Assembly (NCBI GenBank): GCA_024734555.1
Contig: JANPWX010000060.1
Span: 2,138,357-2,202,356 of the forward strand
DNA length: 64,000 nt
Source: Trochalopteron elliotii
Lineage: Eukaryota; Chordata; Aves; Passeriformes; Leiothrichidae
Direction: 5' to 3'
This document shows positions 1 to 12,000 of the stretch, piece after piece (positions within the stretch are counted from its first letter, which is position 1; every line of letters starts with the position of its first letter). A program made the position numbers and the translations under genes. The notes under the pieces were generated by a model. The model saw only the letters and a program-made list of their open reading frames with translations, was not told the origin of the DNA and searched no databases.

Positions 1-330
1 AGCCGACGTGGAACCATCGACTAACCGGGGCCCGCTCCCCGCCGGGCAGGGCCGGGGGGGGCCGCGGGGCTGGGGCGGGAGCCGGCGCAGCGGGGGCTGT
101 GCGCTGTGCCTTTGCCGGGCGGCGCGCAGGGACTCCGTGCTGCGGCCGTAAGGAAATCCGCGGTCCCAGGGAGGAGGATGCCATCAGCTGTGAGGGAGGA
201 TTGGCTTGGCCCGGCCGGTGCGGGACGCGGGGCTGACACTTTCCCAGCGGCGGGGAGAAGCTGCTGTGCTCCGTGCGCGCTGTCCTGCCCCTGCGGAGCA
301 GCTGGAAGAGCGCGGCTCGTTCTGCTTGTG
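1..330. promoter_or_regulatory. CpG-rich region, likely 3' flank of the WDFY1 promoter island
   Basis: The first about 330 bases are rich in CpG and in G/C runs, with an SP1-like GGGGCGGG at 72-79, and then drop sharply to ordinary AT-rich intron. No frame encodes the missing WDFY1 N-terminus and no fitting donor after a split Arg codon was found. The first exon therefore lies just upstream, and this stretch is probably the start of intron 1. In human the divergent neighbour is MRPL44, so the island could be bidirectional (inference). Confidence 0.6.
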
Positions 331-2384
331 AATGGGTCCTGCAGAGGTTATGAGCAGAACCAGGAGTGAGGGAGTATGTTTCCCTCGGCCTTCCGCTCTG
401 CTGGCTGAAACACTTGCAGTGTGTCGCTGCTTCCCCTGCCTGTCGGGAGAGTTGGAGCTCCCCAGGCTGCTCCGGTCGGAGCGTAGCCCATCCTGAATGC
501 TCGGTGTGCAGGTCCCAAACCTGCTTCCCTGAGGCTGAAGCCGCTCAGGGAGTGAGTTGGCAGATCTGAGGGGAGAGGGGTTGATGAGGTGCTGAGCACG
601 GTGCTTTCTGCTTGGAAGGGAAAGTGTCTTCAGAGTCTAACCCTGGTTCTCGGCACTGGCTCGCGTGGCATGTGAAACGTCTGCCACAGGAGCTGGTAAC
701 GTCGTTAAGCAGACAGATGAACTCCGATGAAAGGAAAATGGAAATGAGGGAGCGGGCAGTACAGATGGTTGTGGCCAGGAGAGCGGTGGGGGTCTGCAGT
801 GTAGAGCGAGAGATGGAACTTCACCTGTGCTGTGTGGAAAGTGACTCTTAAATGTGAAGAGGGGTGGGAGATGCTTCTTAAGAAACTGTGGCCCCGTTTG
901 AAAGAACGATGTTAAAAGTGCAAAAGTCTTTGAGGTGTAGCTTAGTGCAGGGATAATTTTACTGTTATACTATAAAACTTTTAAAACTAAATTTGCATTA
1001 ATATTTGTATGAATTTCCATTTGGAAAGCTTGACCTTGTGAGAAATAGGAGGGTATGAGTGCTGAAAATCAGCAGAGCAACGGTGTTATCTGAACTGGGT
1101 TTTCTGGCATTTATTTTTAGGTCAAAAAGTGCAAACAGATCAGTTGGTTTGTGTCATCCCTTCCTGTGGAGATGGTTTTGTGCAGTACATGTTGGATAAC
1201 AGCTTTTGCATGGGAAGGGGCAGCTTCTTTTCCTTCCAGTCACTTAAGTGTCATTGTTTGTGGTTTTGTTCAGTTTGCTTTGATGAGCTTCCTGAAGGAG
1301 ACAAGAGGAAATTGTGATTTTTAAGACTCCATATCCGAGTTCAACCCTCACAGAGTTTCATGGTACAGGCTTGCAGAGGCTTGCCTGTGGCAGACAGTGC
1401 CAGTGTTTAAACTCAAGGTCTAATGCCGAAGGTTAAGCAGTCTGCATGCTTAGACTGCTGATAAGAGCCCAGGATGGAGCTGCATCTTTATCTGGGGAGG
1501 TTCTGGTGTCAGATACAGACCTGTGCCAGGAGAGCAGAGGCCACCGCCCACCTTTGGTATGTGTCATTTCCAAGTGAGTCTCTGGACTCATGGCTGAATT
1601 TGTCACCCTCCCTACTGTGAGAAATTACTTAAATCTTTAAACTTTCAGTAACTGTGGCACTGTATTACCTCTAATCTGGGATACCTCCTACAGTACATCA
1701 AAGCTTTCACCTACAGTTCAACATGTTGTCAAACAGTGCTCCCCTGTTTGTTCACTACAAGTGGGGTGTAGGTGTTAATACTGCGTAGCTGATTATGCTA
1801 CTGGCAGCAAAGTGCAGAGTACAAGGAGCAAAAGAGCTGCTGTGTGTACTGAGAGCAGGGCTAAAGAATTTTTTATTACATCTTAATGCAGCTAAGGCTG
1901 TCAAGTATTTCATAATAACCAGCCAGAGGAATGTGTTTACAAGTTGGGTAGTGAGGAAAACATTGGTGCACAAACATTCTCTGTGAATGTTGTAGATTAT
2001 TCTCTTGTTAGAACTACTCATTGTAGTTCTTTCTATTTTAAATTACCTTTCCTAGAATGAAAAGTAATGGTTTTATTTTTTCAGAGGATACAAAAAATTT
2101 CGGAGTAGATCTGTGTATTCCAACAAAATTCTACAATTTTTTTTTTTAAGTTTCAAAGATGAAAAAAGAAGCAAGAGTACCTGCAGGAGACAAAGAGTTA
2201 ATTTTCCCAATTGGATTTTTCAGCAGGACACTTGCCATCTGTGAAGCTTTCTCAGAACTTATCTAGAAAGGATGATTAACTCTGTGTCCCTGTTGGCATC
2301 TTGTCTGACCCTGGCTGCAAGACAATGTTGGGAATTGTTGCAGTGTGTCGCTCAGCAGACAAATTGCTAAGGCAAGAGGAGTGT

Positions 2385-2404
2385 TTCCCAGCTGCAGCTG
2401 GGAA
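2385..2404. repeat. Perfect 20-bp palindrome with two abutting E-boxes
   Basis: TTCCCAGCTGCAGCTGGGAA equals its own reverse complement. The centre is two CAGCTG E-boxes back to back. It lies in WDFY1 intron 1. Confidence 0.9.
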
Positions 2405-5400
2405 TGCTGAGGGATGATAAGCTGTGTACAAGACCCTAAAGATGAAAGTAATGTATTTTCTACAGGCTAACAGGAGCTCTGGAGTCACTGGCACATTTCA
2501 GTGCTGGTGTTAGGTGACAATCAATAGCTGCTTAAAGTACAGTATTAGCTTTTGCTGGTTTTTTTGCTTATGAAACTTAAATGTTGGTCAAAACCTATTT
2601 TACTTTTAGCAGAAATTTGATAAAAACTATCAGCTGTGTCTTTGAGCTTCCATTGCAATGTGATTAAACCAGATTCCTAATGCTGTTTTGGGAACAAGGT
2701 TGATAACAGTATAAATATTTTTGATTTAGTTAAACTACCAGAAAGAGGCACTATTCTGTTCTTGCTAGGCAAACAACTGTCAGTGGTTGATTTGGGGTAG
2801 GAAAGCAGTTGGTGGTGGTTTGAAGGAGTTAGGAAGATGCAATGCTGGGAACAGGGCTGGTGTAGCAGTGCTGGTTTTGTAACAGGTTTGGATTTGGCTG
2901 TTGGTCTTCCATCACCTCTCCCTTCTGGCACCTGTGCTGTTGGCTTTCAGAGGGCAGCTTGTTGTAGCAGGAGCACAAACACTGTTGGAACACAGCATTG
3001 TCTCTGCTCTCAAACACCAAGTTTTTTCTCCAACACTGTTGGGTGCTTACTCTGTAAATGAAACAGCAATTGAGAACAATAAAAACTCTTAAAAATTGGT
3101 AAGGCCACGGTCAGTGTTGCTTGAAGATGGTTTTTGAGTGTCTTTCTTTATATTACATTAAAAAATCCTATGCCAAAACCCCTTTGAATTGTGTTTCTAT
3201 AAATGTGCGTGCTGTCTAGCTGAAAGCAGCTTCTGGTTGAGTGCTGAATGTTAGGGACATTTGGAGGTAATTTTTAATCTTTTTTAAAAAAGTTTTGCCT
3301 CCTCCTGCCACTCTCAGAGATCTGAGTCTAGAATTAAAAAAGTCTGTATCTATCTCTGGTGCTCCTTAATGAGTTTCAGCATTTTTGCATCCTTACTGAG
3401 ACTGCTGTCAAACAGCCCTGTGTCTTTCTAGACCTTCAGTAGGGATTGCTTAAGGAGAAGTGAGTGGTAGCCAGCTTTTCTCAGGTACTGAGCACAGGAT
3501 TTTTCATTAAATAACGACCAAGTTTTGAGGAAAGTGCTAAAGACTCTAAGGCAGTTGTCATCACAAAGCAATTGAGTGGTTGAAGGAGATTGTGGGAGCA
3601 GCATTACTGGGGTACTTCTCTAGTCCTTTAAGAACTAGTATTTCACAAATTAATTTGTCCTAACATAAGGAGATGCATCACAAAAACGGGTCTGTAAGAG
3701 AGAATCAGGGAGAAGTGGCATTTTGGCACAGGTCACTTGCTGACTACTGTGAAACAATCTCTTCAAATTTTGCTCAGTCAGAGCTTTATATAATTAGATA
3801 TAAAGCTGTCTGACAGCTTATCTTTGCAAGCATGAGGTGAGCAGAGTCTAAATCTTACTTAAACCAAAATAAGAAGCTTTCAGAAGTTAATTTTCCTAAC
3901 TCTTGAAGCTATTTGCTTAGGCTCTTGACTTCACTAAAGGGCTGTTCTGGTGATGATCAACACAGAAGTTATACTTCCATTAAATAATTTCTAGAAAAAA
4001 TTGCTTCCTTTACTGTACTTCAGTATAATTAACCACAATACTGAGCTAAGTCTGCTTTTGAAAAAGCAATGCATGATTTTGATCACCATGATAACTTATA
4101 ATATTTTTAAATAAAAAATAATTACATGACTTTGCTTAGAAGTGAAAGAGTTGAATTAGTGAGTGTGGAAACCACCATCTGAGATGTTCAGAACAATCTG
4201 AGTATGATGGAGCTGCTTTAAAAAGCAAGTTAAAAAGCTGATAAAGGTGCATAGGTGCTAACTTGTGCTATTAGGTTGGCATCATTAGAATGACTTGAAA
4301 ACATTGTTTTTCCCATATTCTGTGTTACCAAGAAATAGCAACTGCTCTTCTGAAGAGGTGACTTACTGACGTAAGTTAGGCTGTTGATGATTGTAAAGAG
4401 GAAGTGATAGCTTTTGAGACAGTCTTAATGCAAAATATTTAGTGGATTGGACTAATGTACATATGCCCCTAAACTGATAAAAAAGTAATTTGATTTAAAG
4501 GCTGAAAATCATTGTTTTGGGACAGTGTATGCTCAGCTGTATTGCTTTCAAATTTTTGAAGAGTAGTACATTAAGGGTATGGGCATTGTCTGCTTTATTT
4601 TTGAGTGGTGTTTTAAAGAAAAGCCTTTAAATGGATTGCAAAATTAGAATGCTACTGTTGTATCTTCAGCAGTAAAAGTTCTGCTTGTGGTGCAAAACAC
4701 TGGTCCCCTCTGTGCTCTTTTTGTTAAGCTCTTTAATGTCAATCCTATGTGATGTTTAACTAATCAGTCCCCCAGTATTTTTCTAGAGAATTCTAAATAC
4801 CAGAACTTCTATTAGCTAACAGTAAACAGAACAGCACAGTATTTGCCTCTTGACAGTGTTTCCAGGTACATACATTTACAGATCATTTAGGAATGAGGAA
4901 GTTGGATTTAAACAGTAACAAAAAGGCAAATAATGGTCTGGAGAGGAAATCTCAAGTGGACTTACATTAACCTTAACACTGTCTGCATGTGTGCTCTTAA
5001 CTTCCTGGTGTAGAGTCCCTTGGATGTGTCTGTTGTAGGAATGTTTATAATTGACGAGAGCTTTCCACTTCCTTGCTGAAACTTATATCCCTCCTCCCAG
5101 GATTTGACAGTCATCAGAGTAGTATAATGCTAAATGTTCTCAAGACCACTTATCCTTTCCTTCCAAGAGATGATTCTGGAAGGTTGCAAACTAAAGCCAA
5201 TTTTATCAAGAATCTTAGCATGCTGTCCAAGTCATCTTGTCAGCTTTTCAGTTTCCATTTGACTGGCTCATCAATCCTGATCATATGTAGGGCAGAGAAG
5301 CAGTGCAAACCAGCAGCAACTAATGTTGCTTGTCCTTTGCATTCCTACATGAGGGATTAGAGGCATGGCTTAGAGGAAATAATACTGAGTTAGATATGCT

Positions 5401-5574
5401 GTCCTCTGTGGATTCTTAATAGTTGGGGATGGAAGTGACAGTAATATGCTGGTCTAGAAGATGAGGTGCTTCTGTTATTAATATTCAGTATCTGGCTTGC
5501 TGAAGGGTGAGTTACACAGAGATGCTGTAAAAGTTAAAAGGTTTGGACATCCATAATGAAATTAATTGCAATTC

Positions 5575-5589
5575 TTTTTTTTTTTTTTT
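5575..5589 (+). repeat. T15 homopolymer run
   Basis: Fifteen T in a row within WDFY1 intron 1. No adjoining SINE or retrocopy body was recognised. Confidence 0.9.
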
Positions 5590-6017
5590 AATGTATCAAG
5601 ACACTTAATCTGCTATAAAAAAACTGTGGTTTGCTCTGCCAAAGATAGAAAGTTTCTGCAGTTTGAATTTGACTTATATGAACCAGAGCCAAGAGGGAAG
5701 TAAAGGGATGCAATTTGTAGCAATTCTGAGGTGAGCTGAAATAGTATTTCCATTACGTACTTACTGAAATTCCATGTATAAATAGTTTTGAAGAAAACTT
5801 CCAAATCCAAGGGTGCCTATTCTTAGTGCTAGTATTCTTGTTATGTTAGAGCAGTATTTGAGTACTGCTACTTCTGTTATGTCATCCCTCTGTTATGTTT
5901 GAGTAGCACAAAAGCTGAGGGGAGTGGGTGGAGCTGATCCATGAGTACATGAAGTGGTTCAGGTGCAAGGGATGATGCACTTACAGCTGGCTTCTCTCTG
6001 CTCTTCCCACCACACAG

Positions 6018-6085
6018 GACAATTCGGGTATGGCTGAAGAGAGACAGTGGGCAGTACTGGCCCAGCATCTACCACACCATGGCAT
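6018..6085 (+). CDS. WDFY1: WDFY1 exon 2
   Basis: Acceptor ccacacag precedes the exon and donor gtaagt follows it. The first base completes a split Arg codon, then the reading is [22 protein letters not shown], about residues 47-68. TIRVW is the closing strand of the first WD40 blade. The last base starts the split Ser-69 codon. This is the first WDFY1 exon in the window. Confidence 0.96.
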
Positions 6086-9000
6086 GTAAGTACAATATGG
6101 ACCTGGTAAGTGGTGGCCAGGCATAGTATGTATAGCATAATGTATACAGGTTTTGTACCTGTCCTGTGTGCAGGAATGCCTCCTTCTCATTTACCCAAGG
6201 GCTGGATTCCCTCAATGATCTTGATTTTGGGAGCTTTGCAGCAAATCTAGCTCAGACTTTGATTTGAAACTAGCTGCATGGTGGGTGAGATCTGTGGCAG
6301 TGTGTTCTGTCAGAACCACATCCTCCACCAGGTAAATCATTGTGGATCTGCAGCTGGACATGCCTCAAATGATGGCAAATAATTTGTCTGCCAGCTAAGT
6401 GAGCTTTTCTAACCACTAGCTGAAAGTTGAGACATCAGAATACTCTCAGGTGGGTGTTTTTCAGGGCTGCATTTGAGATCATTTTAGTGAGCTCAAGTTC
6501 TTGAGTGTAACCAGCTGTTGCTGTTAGCTCAGCTTTTAGCCTGTGTAAAATTCCTCTTGCTGAGTTGCACCTTGTGGCAGGAAATCATGTTTGCATATGG
6601 TTCCTGTTGGTATATCTGAGTTACAGTAGTCATCTTCCTGTCCTCAGCTTCACACATGGGAATTGAACTGTCTTTCCAAGGGATGTTAGCTATGCAGACT
6701 ACTTTCTATCAAACTACTTAAACAGCTTTTGTCCTGAGTGAAAGAATTGACTTCAATAAAAGTCATGTGTATCCTAATACCTCTATTTAAATACTGTAAT
6801 GTGGTTGCTTTTTTTGACAGCACCATGTTCTGCCATGGCCTATCATCATGACAGCAGGCGGCTATTTGTTGGCCAGGATAATGGAGCTATCATGGTAAGT
6901 TGCTGTGACTTTTCTTCTGAATGTAGGTTAGAATTGCTCAGATTGTCCATGTGTTGCTGGCAGCTGATGGTCTGTTTTCTTTCCATTCATTGTGGAATGC
7001 AGCTACTGCTAAATGGCTGAGCTTGTAGGCAGTTGAGCTGAGATGTGTGTGGGAGGACTGCAAAGCAAAGGTTCTTCTGGCTAGATGTGGGTCAGGTAGC
7101 CTCAAGAAGCCCTTGAGCCATTAGTGCAGCAGTGGACCCAAACAATTACATTTTGCTAAGGAATTGTTTTGAGGGGAGTACAGTAAGCTGGGCAGAGTGT
7201 CCATGGTGGTGCTCTGACAGGGGTTTTGAACTGCAGTTGGTTTGCCCCTGGCCAGCAATATGGATCTGTCTGTATCCTGCCATGCACACATCTCTGGATT
7301 TGCTTGCTGCAGATCTTTTTATGATGTAGAAATTTCAACACTAGCTCTAAAATTATAAGAGGCTGGGTTCATCTCTTGCTGGGAATTCTTTTTTCTCCAT
7401 TTCTCTACTCTTGCTGTAATTTCTGTCCCTGTCTTGGAGAGCATACACTTGGCAGAACAGAAGCTGGGTTTTATTTTTGCCCTCTTGGTAAAGAAGGGGA
7501 ATCTTGTGACTCTCAGATGCTTTAATGGTTTCCTTTCTCTATGAAAATAAGGTCAAAATAAGAACTGCCCCATAAGGAGCCAGAGTGTACTGCATGAATG
7601 TCATAAAGAGTGATTCTACAGATCACTGCTATGAATAGCCTACAAAGAGCTGTGTAGAGTTCTAGTGATAACTACTGGAAAATTCAAGTTGAGACTTCTA
7701 AAATTTCATTAAGTCTAATGGATCAAATAGAGAACACTGTCACTTAAACCTGTCCACTGTGGAGTCACAAACATGCAAATCCTAAGTACTATAAGATACA
7801 GTTTTGTTTCCTCCTGCTGGGGACAAATGTGATCTTATCCCTTCCTATAGTCTCCCTTCAGCAAACTCAATTCTGAAAGGATGTTCCCTGTTGAAAATTC
7901 AGCTCACTTAACACCTTAATTTACAGTTAGTATTTCAGTGTGCTTTGCTCCAGCCTCAGAAGCTGCTTGTTTTTTGTGGGATGCACTACTGCTATGCAAA
8001 TTTTGGTCTGTGAGGTTGCTGCTTCATTTTGGGTATCAATGTTGCTTATGCCACTGTGGTATCCTCTAACAATTTCACTTTACTTTTAGGAGTTTCATAT
8101 TTCTGAGGACTTTAACAAGATGAACTTTGTGAAGACCTATCCAGGTAAACTGTCTGGATACCACTATCTACACTAACATTTGTGTAAAGGGAAGGTATCT
8201 ACAATGCTTGGGAAGCTGGACACAGTCACAGATTAATCAAAACCAGATATGCTTTAACTCTGACTGACCTTATGGTTCCCACTTAGTTGGGGGGTAACTG
8301 CCATAAGAAAAGTGTTTTGTCAGACAGCTGAGTCCAAGTTGTAGTCATTAAGTTCACTAAATCACTAGCCTGCAAGTGTAAAGAGCCAGAACTAGTCAGC
8401 TCAGCTGGAGTAGTTGTACTACATGAGTGTTGGTGTAAGAGCTTTCTAAAGCTCTTTTTGTTATTTGCAATTTCTGTCCTTACTTCTTTGTAATCAATGG
8501 GCCTGGTTACTCCTAGCTCAAGGTAAGAGTCCTTACCTTCTCTGTCATCCTAGGTGGGCAACAGGGATGAAAAAGAGCTTATTTTTCCACTATGTGGGAA
8601 ACTGGGTTTGTGGGATTGTAATATTTATATAGATACTAATTTCAGCATTTGTCTACACATCCTTTAGAGAAATACAAAACTCAATTGTTGGTTAAAATTG
8701 GAATATTAATGTGAAAGGCCTGAAGGAAGCTCTCAAAGACTGGAGATTATGTAGCAAAACAAAGTACAGTTTGTCTTGTGACTCCCTGACACCAATAGAA
8801 GCAATGTTCTTGCTTGGGAGAGAAAGACCTTGTTCTTAAAGCAACAAAACCTCCTTTTATCCTAAGGGAGATGATTTGACAATTAATCAAGGAAAGTACT
8901 TGCATCTTGGGGGGGCAGGGGAGGCTTCCTTCTAAAGAAGCCCCAAGCCACTACACATGTGTAACTTCTTGCTTAGGGGCAGCATTCTCAACAAAGCTGG

Positions 9001-12000
9001 GTGGGATTTGGTTGCTGTCACAGGAAGCAGTTTGAATGCCATGGAGCTAGATATCCTTTCAGGTGCTTAGAATTATGAATGTGAGCACTCAGGTCTCTGG
9101 GCTTAGGAAAAGATGCATTTAATAAAGCAATTCAAGGTTTAGATGTGTTGCATTACTCCCCAGAAGTCCTGAGCTAACTAGAGGAAGTCGAGGGTTTGCC
9201 TGTTCCTTAACCTTGGGTATCTGGGCTGATCTCAGCCTCTCTCTCTGGGAGAAAGGCTTTCAGCAGCTGACTGATGGCTTTGGTTCACTTGAGCTGTTCA
9301 GAAGGCAAATCCTAAACAGAACTATGGGAACCTTTTCATCCAGCCTAGATGCAAGTATAATGATAAAAGATTTCCCTGGGGCATTGCCTGGATATCATCT
9401 TCAACCTGTGTCTGTCTGAATTAGAATGGAAGTACACAGCCCTTTGATTTTTGGGGAAAAACAGCCAGAATCTTTTTCTCCTCACAGCTCACCAGAACCG
9501 AGTGTCTGCTATTATTTTCTGCCTGGCATCAGAGTGGCTCATCAGCACAGGTCATGACAAATGTATCAGCTGGATGTGCACCAGGAGTGGGAGCATGCTG
9601 GGGAGACATTACTTCACCTCTTGGGCTTCATGTCTACAGTATCCTTTAAAAAATGATTGCTACCCTGAAGCTGGAAGAGTACTTTGTTCCTTTACCTCAA
9701 TTTGTTTCCAACTTTTCATGTGTTCACTAGAGTGACATCTCTTGCAAGTCTGCTAACCCTTATTGTCATTAGAAGTTTAATACCTTAATTCTGTTAGTGG
9801 TTATTAGATAGCAGAAGAGACCATGAGCTGTAGAAATCCCAGTCTGTACTAGTTCCTAATTTAGAGGTGTCTGTCTGTAGCATCTTGTGGCAGTGACTGT
9901 ATCTATAGCCTGGCCCCTAGATTTCCTGGGCAAGTCACTTTGTTCAACAGATGCCACTGTGCCTCTGAGGCCTTCTAGAGCATAAAATATCATGAAAACC
10001 CTTTGGACTGCTTAGTTTTTCTGTCTTTGTTCAAGTTAGTATTTTCTATCTTTAAGCTACCAGGTATATTGAAACTTTATTCACCAGTAGTAATTTGTCT
10101 GTGTACAATTTGCTTTCTATGAACTACATTTAACTGCAGCATTTGCAGCTTAGATACTCTGGTTGTCTATTCAGCTGTAAGTACTTCAGGGCATTCTTTA
10201 CCCTATGTAAAAGACCTACAAACCCAGTAACTTTAAAGGTAGTTCACATATCAAAGCTTTTGAAAGTAAGTTAAATACTTGAAATTCTGAAACTGTTTTT
10301 TAGCTTTTGTTAATGCTGGCAGTTTAGATGTTTAGTAATTGAAGGTATTGGTTGCTGTATGGGGTTTAAGGGCAGTAATGTTTTAGAAATAGCAAGATTC
10401 AAAAGCTGAAGCAGGTCGGCAACATCTCTTGAAGACATGAAGCCCTCTCTAGAGTGGCTCTATACCTGTGTCCTGGTAAGAATCTGGGAGGGAAGCTCAG
10501 TTGCCAGCTGCATGTCTGGCCTTCTGAAGTCTCCCATCTGTGCAGACCCTGCCTTACTGACTGTAAAACTGTCAGGTTTCTACTGCTGTACTGCTGCTCT
10601 TCTTTAGAGTCCAGGGGAGTTTTGTCCCACAAAACATTCCATGTGCAGCTCACCTCAGCTGAATGCAGCACAGAGTGGGTTTGTGTGTTGGAGACCAGCT
10701 CACAGCAGTCTGGTGAACAGTCTGAGCCTTACTGAATCCACTGGCTTCTATAGCTAATGCTATTGCAAATAATGGCACAGTTTATTATTAAAATGGAGAA
10801 AAGAATATGACCTTTTATATCAATATAAAAATAAATTTCCACTGAAAAACTTGACATTTGAAAATGTAGTGTAATTGCTCTGCCTTTGGTCTTGTATTTG
10901 GAAAAACCAGCTTGCTGGTGTGTGTACTAGGTCCTTGGTCTCCCTGTGAGGAAGGAAGTTGTTTGTTAATGATCCTATGTGTAAGCTTCTGAAAAACACA
11001 GCAGAGTGCCTATTCTTTACTGGATTAGTGGGGATAAGGCAAGCCTGAACATCCAAGATGAAGAAAAGATCACATGTTCAGGGAGTTAGAGGATTTGTTG
11101 AAAGTAAATTGTTTATCTCAAGATCCTGAAGGCTTAAGAGATTTTGGAATGTAATCAGATGGCAAAGCCTCTGTGTTTTCACTTAGGGTGGTGGGCTTAT
11201 TCGTAGACTGTCTTTTTAAAGTTAGCCTTTTCTGTTGGATACCAGAGGCTAGTTTTCTAGTTGCTGTGTGTGTTTTTGTGTCGTTCCAAGAGGACACCTA
11301 AGTTAATACACTGCTCTTGGGTAATGTGGTGTCAGTTGCATGGGTCTTTTGTTGCTCTTGCTTATATTCTGAATAACAAAAGTCTTCTAAAAGCAGCAAA
11401 TTATCTAGTTCCATTAGCTTGCCATGCTTTGGTTTCTGGAGTTCATAGTTACATCATGGCAAAAACAGAGTGTCAGAACTGTTAGCAGGTGTAATGCTTT
11501 TACCCAATGTGCCACCTTGGTAATGGATCCCATGTTAGGATGTGGTGTGCCTTTTATCTCAGTGTTAACTGACAGAATCCTTTCTGAAATTAGTTCAATT
11601 TTCAATACCACATGCAAGGACCTGCATTGGTAAACTGGGAAGTCCAGAGAAGAGGACAAGAAATGAGACAATCTCACCTTGACAGTAGCTAGAACGTTGG
11701 GAGTGTACTTTCACTGTAAGGTGAGCTTGCTGTGGAGGGTCAGCTTCCTTGTATCTTGGTTTTCCTTTCCTCGGGATATCAGCTACTAACATGCTAGAAA
11801 ATGAAGGGTTTATTGGAGAAAATACTAGCTAAGACTGAATGCCACCCAGTGTCCAGTGTGGTGCTCTTAATGGTTGCAGAGTGCTCTGCACTGCAATAAG
11901 TAGCCCAAAGAGTTTTGGCATCTTGTAGACTAGCATGAGTGTGTTCTGTAAATATCTGCTAGAAATGGCCTGAAGCTACTTGGTGTGCCTTAAACTAGGG

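Larger units (their letters stand above)
331..6017 (+). other. WDFY1: WDFY1 intron 1, 3' part
   Basis: Ordinary AT-rich intron with many short frames and no family match. It contains a perfect 20-bp palindrome at 2385-2404 and a T15 run at 5575-5589. No RNA gene or transposon was recognised. Confidence 0.7.

Noticed and set aside
3951..4050. TGATGAT near 3951 as a C/D-box snoRNA
   Set aside because: No properly spaced CTGA D box or terminal stem was found.
1..6017. Search for WDFY1 exon 1
   Set aside because: No segment resembling the WDFY1 N-terminus ending in a split Arg codon before a donor was found, so the exon is placed upstream of the window.
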